Shown here: one piece after another, positions 27,941-36,926 of the stretch
Numbering within the stretch: position 1 is the first letter of the stretch
Layout of the letters: each line of letters opens with the position of its first letter
Assembly (NCBI RefSeq): GCF_031085175.1
Contig: NZ_JAVHUY010000021.1
Span: 1 to 64,000 of the forward strand
Direction of reading: 5' to 3'
DNA length: 64,000 bases
Source: Phytohabitans maris
Lineage (GTDB): Bacteria; Actinomycetota; Actinomycetes; Mycobacteriales; Micromonosporaceae
Made by a program: the position numbers and the translations under genes
Notes under the pieces: model-generated
What the model saw: the letters and a program-made list of their open reading frames with translations, nothing else
The model's database searches: none
Told to the model about the DNA's origin: nothing

Positions 27941-29217
27941 TGGAGTTCTTCGGGATCCTCCTGTTCGCGCTGGGCATCATGATTTCCGTCGCTCTCCATG
28001 AGGCCGGACATATGGGCACAGCACGGATGTTCGGGATGAAGGTCACCCGGTTCTTCGTGGGCTTCGGGCCGACGCTCTTCGCGTTCAAGCGCAAAGAGAC
28101 CGAGTACGGGTTGAAGGCGATCCCCGCCGGCGCGTTCGTGAAGATCGTCGGGATGACGCCGCAGGACGACGACGTCGCGCCCGAGGACCAGCCGCGCGCG
28201 ATGTGGCGCTTCCCGGTGTGGAAGCGGACGGTCGTGATGAGCGCCGGCTCGGTCACGCACTTCGCGCTCGGCATCCTGATCCTCTGGGGACTGTTTTCGT
28301 TCGTCCCGCTCAACGACGATGCCAAGCTGCAGAGCCAGCCGGTCACGATCGCGAGCGTCTCGCCCTGTGTCGAGCAGCAGTGGAGCGTCGACCCGGCCAC
28401 CCAGCGCGAGCGCGCCTGTGAAAAGGGCGTCGACCCGGACAGCGCGGCGGTCGTGCTCGGCCTCCAGCCCGGCGACACCATCACCGCGCTCAACGGGCAG
28501 GAGATCCGCGGCTGGGACGCGCTGACCACCAAGATCCGCTCCTCCGGGGGCGAGCAGGTCAGCATCACGTACGAGCGGGACGGCGCCACGACGACGAGGT
28601 CCGTCACGCTCCCCGTGGCGGAGCGGGTCAAGCAGCAGGTGATCCGCGACGACCCGGACCGCGCGGCCACCGACATCACCCCCGCCGACCTGGAAAAGGT
28701 CGGCATGCTGGGCATCACGCCGGAGATCCCGCGCAGCGCGGCCGGTCCGATCGACGGCGTCGGCGAGGCCGTCGACCAGACGGGCGTGATGTTCCAGGGC
28801 ACGTTCAGCGCGCTCAAGCGGTTCCCGGAAAAGGTGCCGGCGCTCTGGTCGGCGCTGACCGGCGAGGAGCGCGACCCGGAGACGCCGATCAGCGTGGTGG
28901 GCGCCAGCCGGATCGGTGGCGAGCTCTTCGACCGCGGCGAGTGGCCGACGTTCATCCTGCTGCTGGCCGCGCTCAACTTCTTCATCGGCATCTTCAACCT
29001 GCTGCCGCTGCTCCCGCTCGACGGCGGGCACATCGCGATCGCCTGGTTCGAAAAGGTGCGCTCCTGGCTGTACGCGCGGCTCGGCCGGCCGGACCCGGGT
29101 CGGGTCGACTACTTCAAGCTCATGCCGGTCACCTACGTGGTGATCCTGATATTCGGCGGGTTCACCTTGCTGACCGTCGCCGCGGATATCGTCAACCCGA
29201 TCCAGCTGCCCTTCTGA
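27940..29217 (+). CDS. rseP: Site-2 protease, M50 family (RseP/Rip1-like)
   Basis: Intramembrane zinc protease that cleaves anti-sigma factors and other membrane substrates. HEAGH in the first TM segment (about residues 20-24) gives the zinc ligands and catalytic Glu. A PDZ domain follows at about 135-210 ([23 protein letters not shown]). [20 protein letters not shown] near the C-terminus carries the third ligand (Asp). There are about four membrane segments in 425 residues. ATG 27940 follows GAAGGAG and overlaps the dxr stop by one base. Confidence 0.93.
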   Translation: MEFFGILLFALGIMISVALHEAGHMGTARMFGMKVTRFFVGFGPTLFAFKRKETEYGLKAIPAGAFVKIVGMTPQDDDVAPEDQPRAMWRFPVWKRTVVMSAGSVTHFALGILILWGLFSFVPLNDDAKLQSQPVTIASVSPCVEQQWSVDPATQRERACEKGVDPDSAAVVLGLQPGDTITALNGQEIRGWDALTTKIRSSGGEQVSITYERDGATTTRSVTLPVAERVKQQVIRDDPDRAATDITPADLEKVGMLGITPEIPRSAAGPIDGVGEAVDQTGVMFQGTFSALKRFPEKVPALWSALTGEERDPETPISVVGASRIGGELFDRGEWPTFILLLAALNFFIGIFNLLPLLPLDGGHIAIAWFEKVRSWLYARLGRPDPGRVDYFKLMPVTYVVILIFGGFTLLTVAADIVNPIQLPF

Positions 29218-29227
29218 GGTGAGTTCC

Positions 29228-30400
29228 ATGACGGCCGTGTCCCTTGGAATGCCAGCGGTACCACCGCCACCGCTGGCGCCGCGCCGCGAGTCGCGGCAGA
29301 TCATGGTCGGTCCGGTGCCGGTGGGCGGCGGCGCGCCGGTGTCGGTGCAGTCGATGACCACCACGCTCACCGCCGACGTCAACGCCACGCTCCAGCAGAT
29401 CGCCGAGCTGACCGCGTCGGGCTGCCAGATCGTGCGGGTGGCGGTGCCCTCGGCCGACGACGTGGCGGCGCTGCCGGCGATCGCGAAGAAGTCGCAGATC
29501 CCGGTGATCGCCGACATCCACTTCCAGCCCAGGTACGTGTTCGCGGCGATCGATGCCGGCTGCGCGGCGGTGCGGGTCAACCCGGGCAACATCAAGGCGT
29601 TCGACGACAAGGTGGCCGAGATCGCCCGCGCGGCCGCCGACGCCCGGGTGCCGATCCGGATCGGTGTCAACGCCGGCTCGCTCGACAAGCGGCTGATGAC
29701 CAAGTACGGCAAGGCGACGGCCGAGGCGCTGGTCGAGTCGGCGCTCTGGGAGTGCTCGCTCTTCGAGGAGCACGGCTTCCGCGACATCAAGATCTCGGTC
29801 AAGCACAACGACCCGGTCGTGATGATCCGGGCCTACCGCCAGCTCGCCGAGCAGTGCGACTACCCGCTGCACCTCGGCGTGACCGAGGCCGGCCCGGCGT
29901 TCCAGGGCACGGTGAAGTCGGCGGTCGCGTTCGGCGCGCTGCTGGCCGAGGGGATCGGTGACACCATCCGGGTGTCGCTCTCCGCGCCGCCGGTCGAGGA
30001 GATCAAGGTCGGCAACGCGATCCTGGAGTCGCTGGGCCTGCGCGATCGTGGCCTGGAGATCGTCTCCTGCCCGTCGTGCGGCCGCGCGCAGGTCGACGTG
30101 TACACGCTGGCCGAGCAGGTCACCGCCGGCCTGGAAGGGCTGCCGGTCCCGCTGCGCGTCGCCGTGATGGGCTGCGTCGTCAACGGTCCGGGTGAGGCCC
30201 GCGAGGCCGACCTCGGTGTCGCGTCCGGCAACGGCAAGGGACAGATCTTCGTCAAGGGCCAGGTCATCAAGACCGTGCCGGAGTCGCAGATCGTCGAGAC
30301 GCTGATCGAAGAGGCGCTGCGCCTGGCCGACGAGATGGGCGCCGAGCTGCCTGAGGAGCTGCGCGACCTGGTGCCGGGGCCGCAAGTAACTGTCCACTAG
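29228..30400 (+). CDS. ispG: 4-hydroxy-3-methylbut-2-en-1-yl diphosphate synthase (flavodoxin)
   Basis: Penultimate MEP-pathway enzyme converting MEcPP to HMBPP with a [4Fe-4S] cluster. The TIM-barrel part contains [25 protein letters not shown] and [11 protein letters not shown]. The cluster domain has CPSCGR (two Cys) and [12 protein letters not shown] (third Cys). At 390 residues it is the short bacterial type. ATG 29228 is preferred over the GTG at 29219 because GAGG at 29216-29219 is correctly spaced for it. Third gene of dxr-rseP-ispG. Confidence 0.96.
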   Translation: MTAVSLGMPAVPPPPLAPRRESRQIMVGPVPVGGGAPVSVQSMTTTLTADVNATLQQIAELTASGCQIVRVAVPSADDVAALPAIAKKSQIPVIADIHFQPRYVFAAIDAGCAAVRVNPGNIKAFDDKVAEIARAAADARVPIRIGVNAGSLDKRLMTKYGKATAEALVESALWECSLFEEHGFRDIKISVKHNDPVVMIRAYRQLAEQCDYPLHLGVTEAGPAFQGTVKSAVAFGALLAEGIGDTIRVSLSAPPVEEIKVGNAILESLGLRDRGLEIVSCPSCGRAQVDVYTLAEQVTAGLEGLPVPLRVAVMGCVVNGPGEAREADLGVASGNGKGQIFVKGQVIKTVPESQIVETLIEEALRLADEMGAELPEELRDLVPGPQVTVH

Positions 30401-30460
30401 GGACAGTGGTCGGCGAAGAAATCGATATGGTGGTGCCGGGGTGATCGGTAGCCTCGGCCT

Positions 30461-30836
30461 ATGCCACCCCAGCTCCCTCATCCGGATCCTGGTGTTCCGG
30501 ACACGAGGGGGCCGATGCGGTACATCTGGTGGCTGGTCCGGCGCCAGCCGGTGCGGGTGCTGCGCGGCAGCCTGATCGGCACCGCGTGGATGGTCGGGCT
30601 CTCGGTCCGGCCCTACCTCGTCTCCCGCGCGATCGACGACGGCCTGCGCGCGGGCGACCGCCGGACCCTGGCGCTGTGGGTCGCCGCGATCGTGCCGCCG
30701 GGTTCGGCCTGGCGTACGTGGGCATCATGCGGCACCGCACGATGACGTTCGTGCGCGAGGACGCCACGGCGCGTTCCGCCGGCGTCCTGCTGCGCCACCT
30801 GGCCGGCGTCGGCGCCGTGCTGCCCCGCAAGCTCGC
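30461..30836 (+). pseudogene. Remnant of the first half-transporter of an ABC exporter pair
   Basis: Only the first about 125 residues of an ABC transporter membrane domain remain. MRYIWWLVRRQPVRVLRG through AIDDGLRAGDRRTLALWVAAIV is read in one frame. A one-base deletion near 30694-30695 then shifts the frame, after which GFGLAYVGIMRHRTMTFVRED to LLRHLAGVGAVLPRKLA continues. At about 30836 the sequence jumps, again out of frame, into a second half-transporter. The missing remainder (rest of the membrane domain plus the nucleotide-binding domain) implies an internal deletion of roughly 1.5 kb; the size is inferred from family length. It follows ispG by 60 bp. Confidence 0.8.
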
Positions 30837-30887
30837 CGTGCCACCCTCGACCTCATCGCCCAGGACCGCCGCGCGGCCGCGATCGTC

Positions 30888-32555
30888 GTGGCCCTGCACA
30901 GCGCCGCGGCGGTCGCCGGCCTCGCCACGCCGTGGCTGCTCGGCCGCATCGTCGACGAGGTGGCGGCCGGTGCGGGCGCCGGCACCGTCGACCGCCTGGC
31001 GCTGCTCATCGCCGGATGCGTGCTGGTGCAAGGGCTGCTGACCCGGTACGCGCAATACGCCGGGCACCGCTTCGGCGAGCGGGCGGTGGCCCGGCTGCGC
31101 GAGCGGTTCGTCCGGCAGGTGCTCCAGCTGCCCGTCTCCGTGGTCGAGCACGCCGGCACCGGCGACCTGGCCACCCGCAGCTCGGTCGACGTCGGCACGG
31201 TCGGCACCACGGTCCGGGACGTACTGCCGGTGATCGTGCTCGCGACGGCCGAGCTGACCCTCCTGTTTGGAGCGATCTTCCTGCTCCATCCGCTGCTCGG
31301 GGCGGTCGCGCTGGTGGGGCTCCCGTCGATCCTCGCGGCCACCCGCTGGTACCTGCGCCGGGCCAGCGCGGCGTACCTCGCCGAAGGCGCCGCCACGGCC
31401 GAGCTCACCGACGCGCTGACCACGACCGCCGAGGGCGCGCGCACCGTCGAGGCGCTCGACCTGCGTGACGAGCGCATCCGGTACGGCACCGAGCGGATCG
31501 GCCGGATGTGGGCGACCCGGCGCGCCACGCTCGCGCTGCGGTCGGTGTTCTTCCCCGGCATCGAGGGCAGCTACGCGCTCCCCATCGCGGCCGTACTCCT
31601 GGTCGGCGGGCTCTTCCTGTCCAGCGGGCGGTTTACGCTGGGGGAGGTGGTCGCCGCCGCGCTCTACCTCCAGCGGGCGATCGAGCCGCTCGACCGGCTG
31701 CTCCAGTGGGTCGAGCAGGCACAGCGCGGCATCGCGTCGTTCGCCCGGGTGCTCGGCGTCGGCCAGGTACCGCCCGAGCCGCGCCGCCCAGCCGAGCCGG
31801 CGCCGGCGGGCTCGGAGCGTGACGGCCAGGCGGGCGAGCGGATCGTCGTGCGCGGCGCGCGGTTCGCGTACGCCGAGGGGCACGACGTGCTGCACGGCAT
31901 CGACCTCGACGTCAACCCCGGTGAGCGGCTCGCCGTCGTCGGCCCCTCGGGCGCGGGAAAGTCGACGCTCGCCCGGCTGCTCGCCGGCATCGACGCGCCC
32001 CGCGAGGGCGTGGTGAACGTCGGCGGCCGCCCGGTCGTCCAGCTCGACCCGGCCGAGCGGCGCCGCCGGATCGCGCTCGTCACCCAGGAACACCACGTCT
32101 TCGTCGGCTCGCTCCGCGACAACCTGGCCTTCGCCGCGCCCCACGCCACCGACGACCAGATGCGCTCCGCGCTCGCCGCGGTCGGCGCCGACTGGTACAC
32201 CGGCCTGCCGGAAGGGCTCGACACGCGGCTCGGCGACGGCGCGCACGAACTCAGCGCCGCCGACGCACAGCAGCTCGCGCTGGCCCGGCTCGTCCTCGCC
32301 GACCCGCACACGCTGATCCTGGACGAGGCCACCGCCGCGCTCGACCCGACGACCGCCCGGCGCACCGAGCGGGCCCTCGCCGCCGTCCTGACCGGCCGCA
32401 CCGTCGTCGCGATCGCCCACCGGCTCAACACCGCACACGACGCCGACCGGATCGCCGTGCTCGATGACGGCCGGGTCACCGAGCTGGGCAGCCACGACGA
32501 CCTGGTCCGCGCCGGCGGCACGTACGCCGCCCTCTGGCGCTCCTGGCACGGCTAG
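30888..32555 (+). CDS. ABC transporter ATP-binding/permease protein, 5'-truncated
   Basis: The second member of a half-transporter pair, an exporter-type membrane domain (about residues 1-290) followed by an ATPase domain. It has Walker A GPSGAGKSTL, Walker B TLILDEATAALD, H-loop AIAHRL, and a degenerate signature ELSAADAQQLALA in place of LSGGQ. The reading frame continues upstream to about 30840 (ATLDLIAQDRRAAAIVV), where it is joined to the remnant of the first gene, so its native start is lost. The GTG at 30888 is the first usable start but lies inside the first membrane segment and has no evident ribosome binding site. It may be a pseudogene. Substrate unknown. Confidence 0.7.
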   Translation: MALHSAAAVAGLATPWLLGRIVDEVAAGAGAGTVDRLALLIAGCVLVQGLLTRYAQYAGHRFGERAVARLRERFVRQVLQLPVSVVEHAGTGDLATRSSVDVGTVGTTVRDVLPVIVLATAELTLLFGAIFLLHPLLGAVALVGLPSILAATRWYLRRASAAYLAEGAATAELTDALTTTAEGARTVEALDLRDERIRYGTERIGRMWATRRATLALRSVFFPGIEGSYALPIAAVLLVGGLFLSSGRFTLGEVVAAALYLQRAIEPLDRLLQWVEQAQRGIASFARVLGVGQVPPEPRRPAEPAPAGSERDGQAGERIVVRGARFAYAEGHDVLHGIDLDVNPGERLAVVGPSGAGKSTLARLLAGIDAPREGVVNVGGRPVVQLDPAERRRRIALVTQEHHVFVGSLRDNLAFAAPHATDDQMRSALAAVGADWYTGLPEGLDTRLGDGAHELSAADAQQLALARLVLADPHTLILDEATAALDPTTARRTERALAAVLTGRTVVAIAHRLNTAHDADRIAVLDDGRVTELGSHDDLVRAGGTYAALWRSWHG

Positions 32556-32732
32556 GTCTATGTCTACCCCGGCCCGCCTCAGCCGCGGACCGCATGCGTG
32601 GGGTCCCCGGGAAACGTGGAGCGTCTTCTTGGGGTGCTTTCCCGCGGGCACCGCTCCGGCCGGCGGCTCGGCTTCGCTGGCGCTGGCCGAGCCCTCGCTC
32701 ACCGCCCTGCTGGACCTCGCTCGGCGGGCATC

Positions 32733-32785
32733 AGCGGTACCACAGATACGTTATGGGCGGGCCATAACGTATCTGTGGTACCGCT
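32733..32785. terminator. 24-bp perfect hairpin terminator
   Basis: Bases 32733-32756 are perfectly complementary to 32762-32785 with a 5-nt loop (GCGGG). Key bases of the arm are AGCGGTACCACAGATACG. It sits between the convergent ABC and padR genes and has no T-tract. The rest of 32556-32937 has no credible gene. Confidence 0.88.
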
Positions 32786-32937
32786 AGTGAAGGCCCGGCC
32801 CCGCGGCCGGCGATCCTGGACGCGGCTCCCAAGCGGTCATCGCGTTGATCACGCGCGCCACCGACCGCAGCCGCGAAGCGAAGCCAACCGCCGGCGCGGG
32901 CCTGGCAGCGGAGGCTGTCTGCTTGAAGAAACGCGGT

Positions 32938-32965
32938 CGGGGCCAGCGCGATGGCGCTGGCCCCG
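32938..32965 (-). terminator. Hairpin terminator of padR
   Basis: CGGGGCCAGCGC (32938-32949) pairs with 32954-32965 around a GATG tetraloop, and one further A-T pair extends the stem. It lies 12 bp beyond the padR stop on the minus strand. Confidence 0.8.
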
Positions 32966-32977
32966 ATCATGGATGCC

Positions 32978-33541
32978 TTACTCGGACTCGGCGAGGATGG
33001 CGTAGAGCTTGCGCTTGGTCTCGTTGAGCACCTCGAGCGCGCGCTGGCGCTGCTCGGGCGTGCCGTTGAAGCCGACCTGGCGCAGCGCGTTCATGATGCC
33101 GAGCGCGGCGTCGCGAAAGTCCTGAGCCTGCGACACGGTGTCGTCGGCGAACTCCTGCCACGGCGGCGCCTCGGCCGCCTGGCTGCCCTCCTCACGGCCG
33201 GCCTCGGTGAGCGCGAAGCGCTTGCGGCCCTCGCCGGTCTCGGCCACGATCAGGCCCTCGTCCTCCAGCAGCTGGAGGGTCGGGTAGACCGAGCCGGGGC
33301 TCGGGCGCCAGATGCCGCCGGTGCGGCTCTCCAGCTCGCGGATCATCTCGTAGCCGTGCATCGGCCGCTCGGCGAGCAGGGCGAGCACGGCCGCCCGTAC
33401 GTTCTGCCGGCGACCGCCGCGACCCCGGCCGTGCCGGTGGCCGTGCTCGTGGCCCCAGCCACCGCCCCAGCCCGCGCCGCCGAAGCCGAACCCGCGCATG
33501 CGGGCCTCGTGCATGTCCTGGAAACCTCTGCGGAATCCCAT
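32978..33541 (-). CDS. PadR family transcriptional regulator
   Basis: A 187-residue regulator. Residues 1-45 are Gly/His/Arg-rich (GHEHGHRHGRGRGGRR), possibly metal-binding. The PadR winged helix follows (VRAAVLALLAERPMHGYEMIRELESRTGGIWRPSPGSVYPTLQLLEDEGLI), with the MHGYEMI and SPGSVYPTL signatures. The tail EQRQRALEVLNETKRKLYAIL forms the dimerization helix. The ATG at 33541 follows GAGGGGGAAG. PadR proteins often control neighbouring ABC exporters; here the adjacent exporter is broken, so the regulator may be orphaned. A palindrome in its own promoter suggests autoregulation. Confidence 0.9.
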   Translation of the reverse strand: MGFRRGFQDMHEARMRGFGFGGAGWGGGWGHEHGHRHGRGRGGRRQNVRAAVLALLAERPMHGYEMIRELESRTGGIWRPSPGSVYPTLQLLEDEGLIVAETGEGRKRFALTEAGREEGSQAAEAPPWQEFADDTVSQAQDFRDAALGIMNALRQVGFNGTPEQRQRALEVLNETKRKLYAILAESE

Positions 33542-33585
33542 GGTGCTTCCCCCTCGTGAGTAGATCTTCGTTCTGTCGTTGATAC

Positions 33586-33616
33586 GTTGACGATATATCG
33601 GTAACCTATCGTCGAC
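33586..33616. promoter_or_regulatory. Putative PadR operator
   Basis: GTTGACGATA (33586-33595) and TATCGTCGAC (33607-33616) are inverted repeats with one mismatch. A separate 10-bp palindrome, CGATATATCG, lies at 33591-33600. The site is 45-75 bp upstream of padR in locally AT-rich DNA. Confidence 0.55.
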
Positions 33617-33658
33617 AAGTGGCCGGGGGAGAAAGTGACCCGGGCGACGCACGAAAGA

Positions 33659-33691
33659 GCCCGGCCGGTCCAACGGGGGGACCGGCCGGGC
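33659..33691 (-). terminator. Hairpin terminator of the galactanase operon
   Basis: GCCCGGCCGGTCC (33659-33671) pairs with 33679-33691, with a 7-nt loop, 16 bp beyond the stop of the downstream GH53 gene. Confidence 0.8.
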
Positions 33692-33707
33692 CGGGGTCGA
33701 GCTGGGC

Positions 33708-35207
33708 TCAGGCGGTGCCGAGCACCGACAGGGCGGGCAGCGCCCGGTCGCCGTAGTCGAAGAGGGCCTGGTTCTCCCAGCCGTTGCCGGAGGAGGGGTT
33801 GGTCGGGTCCCAGCCGTTGCCGGCGACCGCGGTCCAGGTCGGCTCCCAGTAGAAGACGCCGAGGCCGCGGCCGTTGGGTACCGCCTTGACCGCGTTGACC
33901 ACCGCACGCAGCGCGTCGGCCTGGCCCTGCGCGGTCGCCGGGTAGCCGCCGGCCTGCTGGAGCGAGGAGTTGAAGATGTTCGGCTCGCTGTCGTCCGGGG
34001 CGAGCGTGAAGCCGTACGCCGTCTCGGCCACCACGATCGGCTTGCCGTAGCGGGAGGCGAGGTCGTTGATGTTCGACTGGAGGCTGGCGACCGAGCCGTG
34101 CCAGTAGATGTAGTGCGACACCCCGATCACGTCGAACGGCACGCCCCGGCTCACCGCCTGGTCGAACCACCACCGGTGCTGGCTGTTGTTGCCCCCCTCG
34201 GCCAGGTGCAGCATCACCTGCGTGGAGGAGTTGACCGCCTTGACCGCGTTGCTGCCGGCGGTCAGCAGCGAGGCGAGGTTGGCCCAGTTGTCGGAGCGGC
34301 CGTCCGGCCAGAGCATGCCGTCGTTGATCTCGTTGCCGACCTGCACCATGTCGGCCGCCGTACCCTGCGCCTTGAGCGCGTTCAGCACGTCGTACGTGTG
34401 GTCGTAGACCGCCTGCCGCAGCGCGCTGAACGACAGCGACGCCCACGCGGCCGGCTTGTTCTGCTGGCCCGGGTCGGCCCACGAGTCGGAGTAGTGGAAG
34501 TCGACCAGCAGCTTCATGCCCTGCCCCTTGATGCGGCTGGCCATGGTGAGCACGCGTGCCTTGTTGTTGTACCCGTCAGCGGGGTTGACCCACACCTTGA
34601 GCCGCCCGTAGTTCGCCCCGCTGGAGCGGAGGATCGCGAGCGCGTCGCCTTGGACGCCGGCGCTGTCCCGGTACACGCCGCCGCGGTCCTCGCTCTTCTT
34701 CAGAGTGGAGACGTCCACCCCGCGGATCTGGATCGTGCCGCTGGTCGAGCCGGCGGCGAACGTGACGTCGTCGAAGCTGGCCCAGTTGCCCGCGTTCGCG
34801 TCGGAGAAGAGGCTCACCGTGCACTGTCCATTCGAGACGGTGGTGGTCACGGAAATCTGCGCCCAGGCGTCGGTCGCGGGTACGGTGGCCCGCTGCTCGG
34901 CGCCGCCGCAGTTCTTGAGCGCGAGGTACGCGGCGTTCTGCCCGCCGCCGGAGCGCACCCAGACCCGCGCCGTGTAGGAGCCGTTGCCCAGCCCGGTCAG
35001 CGTCTGGGTCGTCTCCCACCGGTACGCGCCGGAGGCCCAGTGGGTGAGCCGGAGGCCGGAGCGCCCGCCCGACTCGGTGTAGCCGTTGCCGGTCCAGCCG
35101 CTCAGTCCCGACTCAAACCCGGCATTGGACAATGTGGACGCCGCCGTCGCGGGCGCGGCGGGGATCAGTAGCAGGGCGCCGGCGAGAATCACCGCGAGAC
35201 GTCTCAT
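33708..35207 (-). CDS. Secreted arabinogalactan endo-beta-1,4-galactanase (GH53) with N-terminal carbohydrate-binding-like domain
   Basis: Hydrolyses beta-1,4-galactan side chains of plant pectin outside the cell. A signal peptide covers residues 1-22 (MRRLAVILAGALLLIPAAPATAA). A jelly-roll module follows to about 160 (SNAGFESGLSGWTGNGYTES). The GH53 TIM barrel occupies the rest: GVDVSTLKKSEDRGGVYRD, LLVDFHYSDSWADPG, QVGNEINDGMLWP with the acid/base Glu, and IVVAETAYGF with the nucleophile Glu. It has 499 residues. ATG 35207 follows GGGAGG and overlaps the stop of the upstream paralogue by one base, so the pair is a coupled operon produced by tandem duplication. Confidence 0.93.
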   Translation of the reverse strand: MRRLAVILAGALLLIPAAPATAASTLSNAGFESGLSGWTGNGYTESGGRSGLRLTHWASGAYRWETTQTLTGLGNGSYTARVWVRSGGGQNAAYLALKNCGGAEQRATVPATDAWAQISVTTTVSNGQCTVSLFSDANAGNWASFDDVTFAAGSTSGTIQIRGVDVSTLKKSEDRGGVYRDSAGVQGDALAILRSSGANYGRLKVWVNPADGYNNKARVLTMASRIKGQGMKLLVDFHYSDSWADPGQQNKPAAWASLSFSALRQAVYDHTYDVLNALKAQGTAADMVQVGNEINDGMLWPDGRSDNWANLASLLTAGSNAVKAVNSSTQVMLHLAEGGNNSQHRWWFDQAVSRGVPFDVIGVSHYIYWHGSVASLQSNINDLASRYGKPIVVAETAYGFTLAPDDSEPNIFNSSLQQAGGYPATAQGQADALRAVVNAVKAVPNGRGLGVFYWEPTWTAVAGNGWDPTNPSSGNGWENQALFDYGDRALPALSVLGTA

Positions 35208-36757
35208 CACAACCTCCCGAAGACCTTCAGGGCCGGCAGCGCGCGGCCCGAGTAGTCGAAGACCGCCTGGTTTTCCCAGCCGTCGCCGGAGGTCGGGTCG
35301 GCCGGGTCCCAGCCGGCGCCGTCCACCGCGGTCCAGGTGGGCTCCCAGTACACGACGCCGAGCGCGCCCGGCACCGCGGCCACCACGTTGAACATGTCGC
35401 GCAGCGCGTCGGCCTGCCCCTGCGGTGTCGCGGGGTAGCCGCCGGCCTGCTCCAGCGAGGCGTTGAAGATGTTCGCCTCGTGGTCGTTCTCTTCGAGCGT
35501 GAAGCCGTACGCGGTCTCCACGACCGCGATCGGCTTGCCGTAGCGCGCGGAGAGGTCGAAGAGGTTGGCCTGGAGCGCGCCGAGCGGCCCGTGCCAGTAG
35601 ACGTAGTGCGAGACCCCGATGACGTCGAACGGCACGCCGCGCGCGATCGCGTTGTCGAACCACCAGACGTGCCCGCCGTTGTTTCCGCCCTCGGCGAGGT
35701 GCAGTACCACCTTTGTGGACGGTGAGGCCGCCTTGACCGCCTGGCTGCCGGCGGTGAGGAGCGCGGCGAGGCCGTCCCAGTTGTCCCAGCGGCCGTCCGG
35801 CCACAGTAGACCGCCGTTGATCTCGTTGCCCACCTGCGCCATGTCGGCCGGGGTACCCTGCCGGCGCAGCGCGGAGATGACGTCGTACGTGTGGTCGTAG
35901 AGCGCCTGGCGCAGCCCGTCGAAGGGGAGGTCGGCCCAGGCGGCCGGCTTGTTCTGCTTGCCCGGGTCAGCCCAGGCGTCGGAGTAGTGGAAGTCGATCA
36001 GCAGCCGCATGCCCTGCGCCTTGGCCCGCTTGGCCATCGCGAGCACCCGCGCCTTGCTGTTGTAGCCGTCGGCCGGGTCCACCCAGACCTTGAGGCGGGC
36101 CAGGTTCACGCCGTTCTCCCGGAGGATCCGGACCGCGTCGCCACGCTTGCCGCGGTGGTCGCGGTAGACGGCGCCGTAGTCCTCGTTCTTGGTCAGGTGG
36201 GAGAGGTCGGCGCCCTTGACCCGCACCGGGTCGAGCGCGCCGGGCGTGAGCGTGACGTCGTCGGCGTGCGCCCAGCCGCTCGCCGAGGAGAGGCGGACCA
36301 GGCAGCGGCCGGAGGTCACCCGCGCGTCGACCGCCACCTGCACCCACAGGTCGGCGCCGGTCTGCGGGACCTCGACCCGGCGGCCGGGCCCGCCGCACTC
36401 CAGGCTCACCGCCGCGGCGCCACCGCCGCGGACCCAGACCCGCAGCGTGTACGGGCCGCGGGCCAGCCCGGAGACCCGCTGCGTGGCCTCCGCCGGGGCT
36501 GGCCTGTGAAGCGACGCAGGAGCCAGGCCAGGTCCGGCCGAAACGGACTCAGCGGCGGCGGAGAGGGTGAGGCGGGTGGTGCCAGTGTGCCCGCCCTCCT
36601 CGGCCGAGGCGGCACCGGCGGTGGCCCAGCCGGCGAGCCCGTCTTCGAAACCCGCGTTGTGCACGCCGGCTCCGGAGGCCCGTGCCGGAACCGTTCCCAA
36701 TACCCCGCCGACAAGGGCCGCGGACACCGCGACCGCGACCAGCCGTAACCACCTCAT
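35207..36757 (-). CDS. Secreted arabinogalactan endo-beta-1,4-galactanase (GH53), upstream paralogue
   Basis: Same architecture as the downstream copy: signal peptide (residues 1-28), jelly-roll module (about 30-175), then GH53 barrel. Visible are GADLSHLTKNEDYGAVYRD, LLIDFHYSDAWADPG, QVGNEINGGLLWPDG (acid/base) and IAVVETAYGFTL (nucleophile). The binding module carries an insert (about 62-85) that the paralogue lacks. It has 516 residues. The ATG at 36757 follows AGGAGG. Two LacI-type operators lie just upstream, one abutting the ribosome binding site, which suggests sugar-induced expression of the two-gene operon. Confidence 0.93.
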   Translation of the reverse strand: MRWLRLVAVAVSAALVGGVLGTVPARASGAGVHNAGFEDGLAGWATAGAASAEEGGHTGTTRLTLSAAAESVSAGPGLAPASLHRPAPAEATQRVSGLARGPYTLRVWVRGGGAAAVSLECGGPGRRVEVPQTGADLWVQVAVDARVTSGRCLVRLSSASGWAHADDVTLTPGALDPVRVKGADLSHLTKNEDYGAVYRDHRGKRGDAVRILRENGVNLARLKVWVDPADGYNSKARVLAMAKRAKAQGMRLLIDFHYSDAWADPGKQNKPAAWADLPFDGLRQALYDHTYDVISALRRQGTPADMAQVGNEINGGLLWPDGRWDNWDGLAALLTAGSQAVKAASPSTKVVLHLAEGGNNGGHVWWFDNAIARGVPFDVIGVSHYVYWHGPLGALQANLFDLSARYGKPIAVVETAYGFTLEENDHEANIFNASLEQAGGYPATPQGQADALRDMFNVVAAVPGALGVVYWEPTWTAVDGAGWDPADPTSGDGWENQAVFDYSGRALPALKVFGRL

Positions 36758-36767
36758 AGCCAGCCTC

Positions 36768-36783
36768 CTGTGAGCGCTCACAG
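36768..36783. promoter_or_regulatory. LacI-family operator, proximal
   Basis: A perfect 16-bp palindrome, CTGTGAGCGCTCACAG, ends one or two bases from the AGGAGG ribosome binding site of the upstream galactanase gene. This is the classical LacI/GalR-type half-site arrangement. Confidence 0.8.
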
Positions 36784-36823
36784 TCGATTGAAATGGAGTT
36801 ATCCCCGTAACATCGCCGTCATA

Positions 36824-36839
36824 CTGTGAGCGCTTACAG
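36824..36839. promoter_or_regulatory. LacI-family operator, distal
   Basis: CTGTGAGCGCTTACAG is a second copy with one asymmetric base, 56 bp from the proximal site centre to centre. The promoter of the galactanase operon should lie between or over the two sites. No LacI-type gene is in this window. Confidence 0.75.
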
Positions 36840-36926
36840 CGACGACTGTCAAGGTCTTGGGTCCCGGGCGCAGTTGCCCACATCCGGCCGGTTCGCTCGG
36901 CGCCGCTTGCATATAGGCTGGCAGAT

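Noticed and set aside
30888-32555. Fully intact stand-alone ABC exporter
   Set aside because: The frame continues upstream into a fused remnant and the only start lies inside the first membrane segment.
32556-32930. Small plus-strand gene after the ABC gene
   Set aside because: The open frame runs through the perfect hairpin and has no ribosome binding site or family resemblance.
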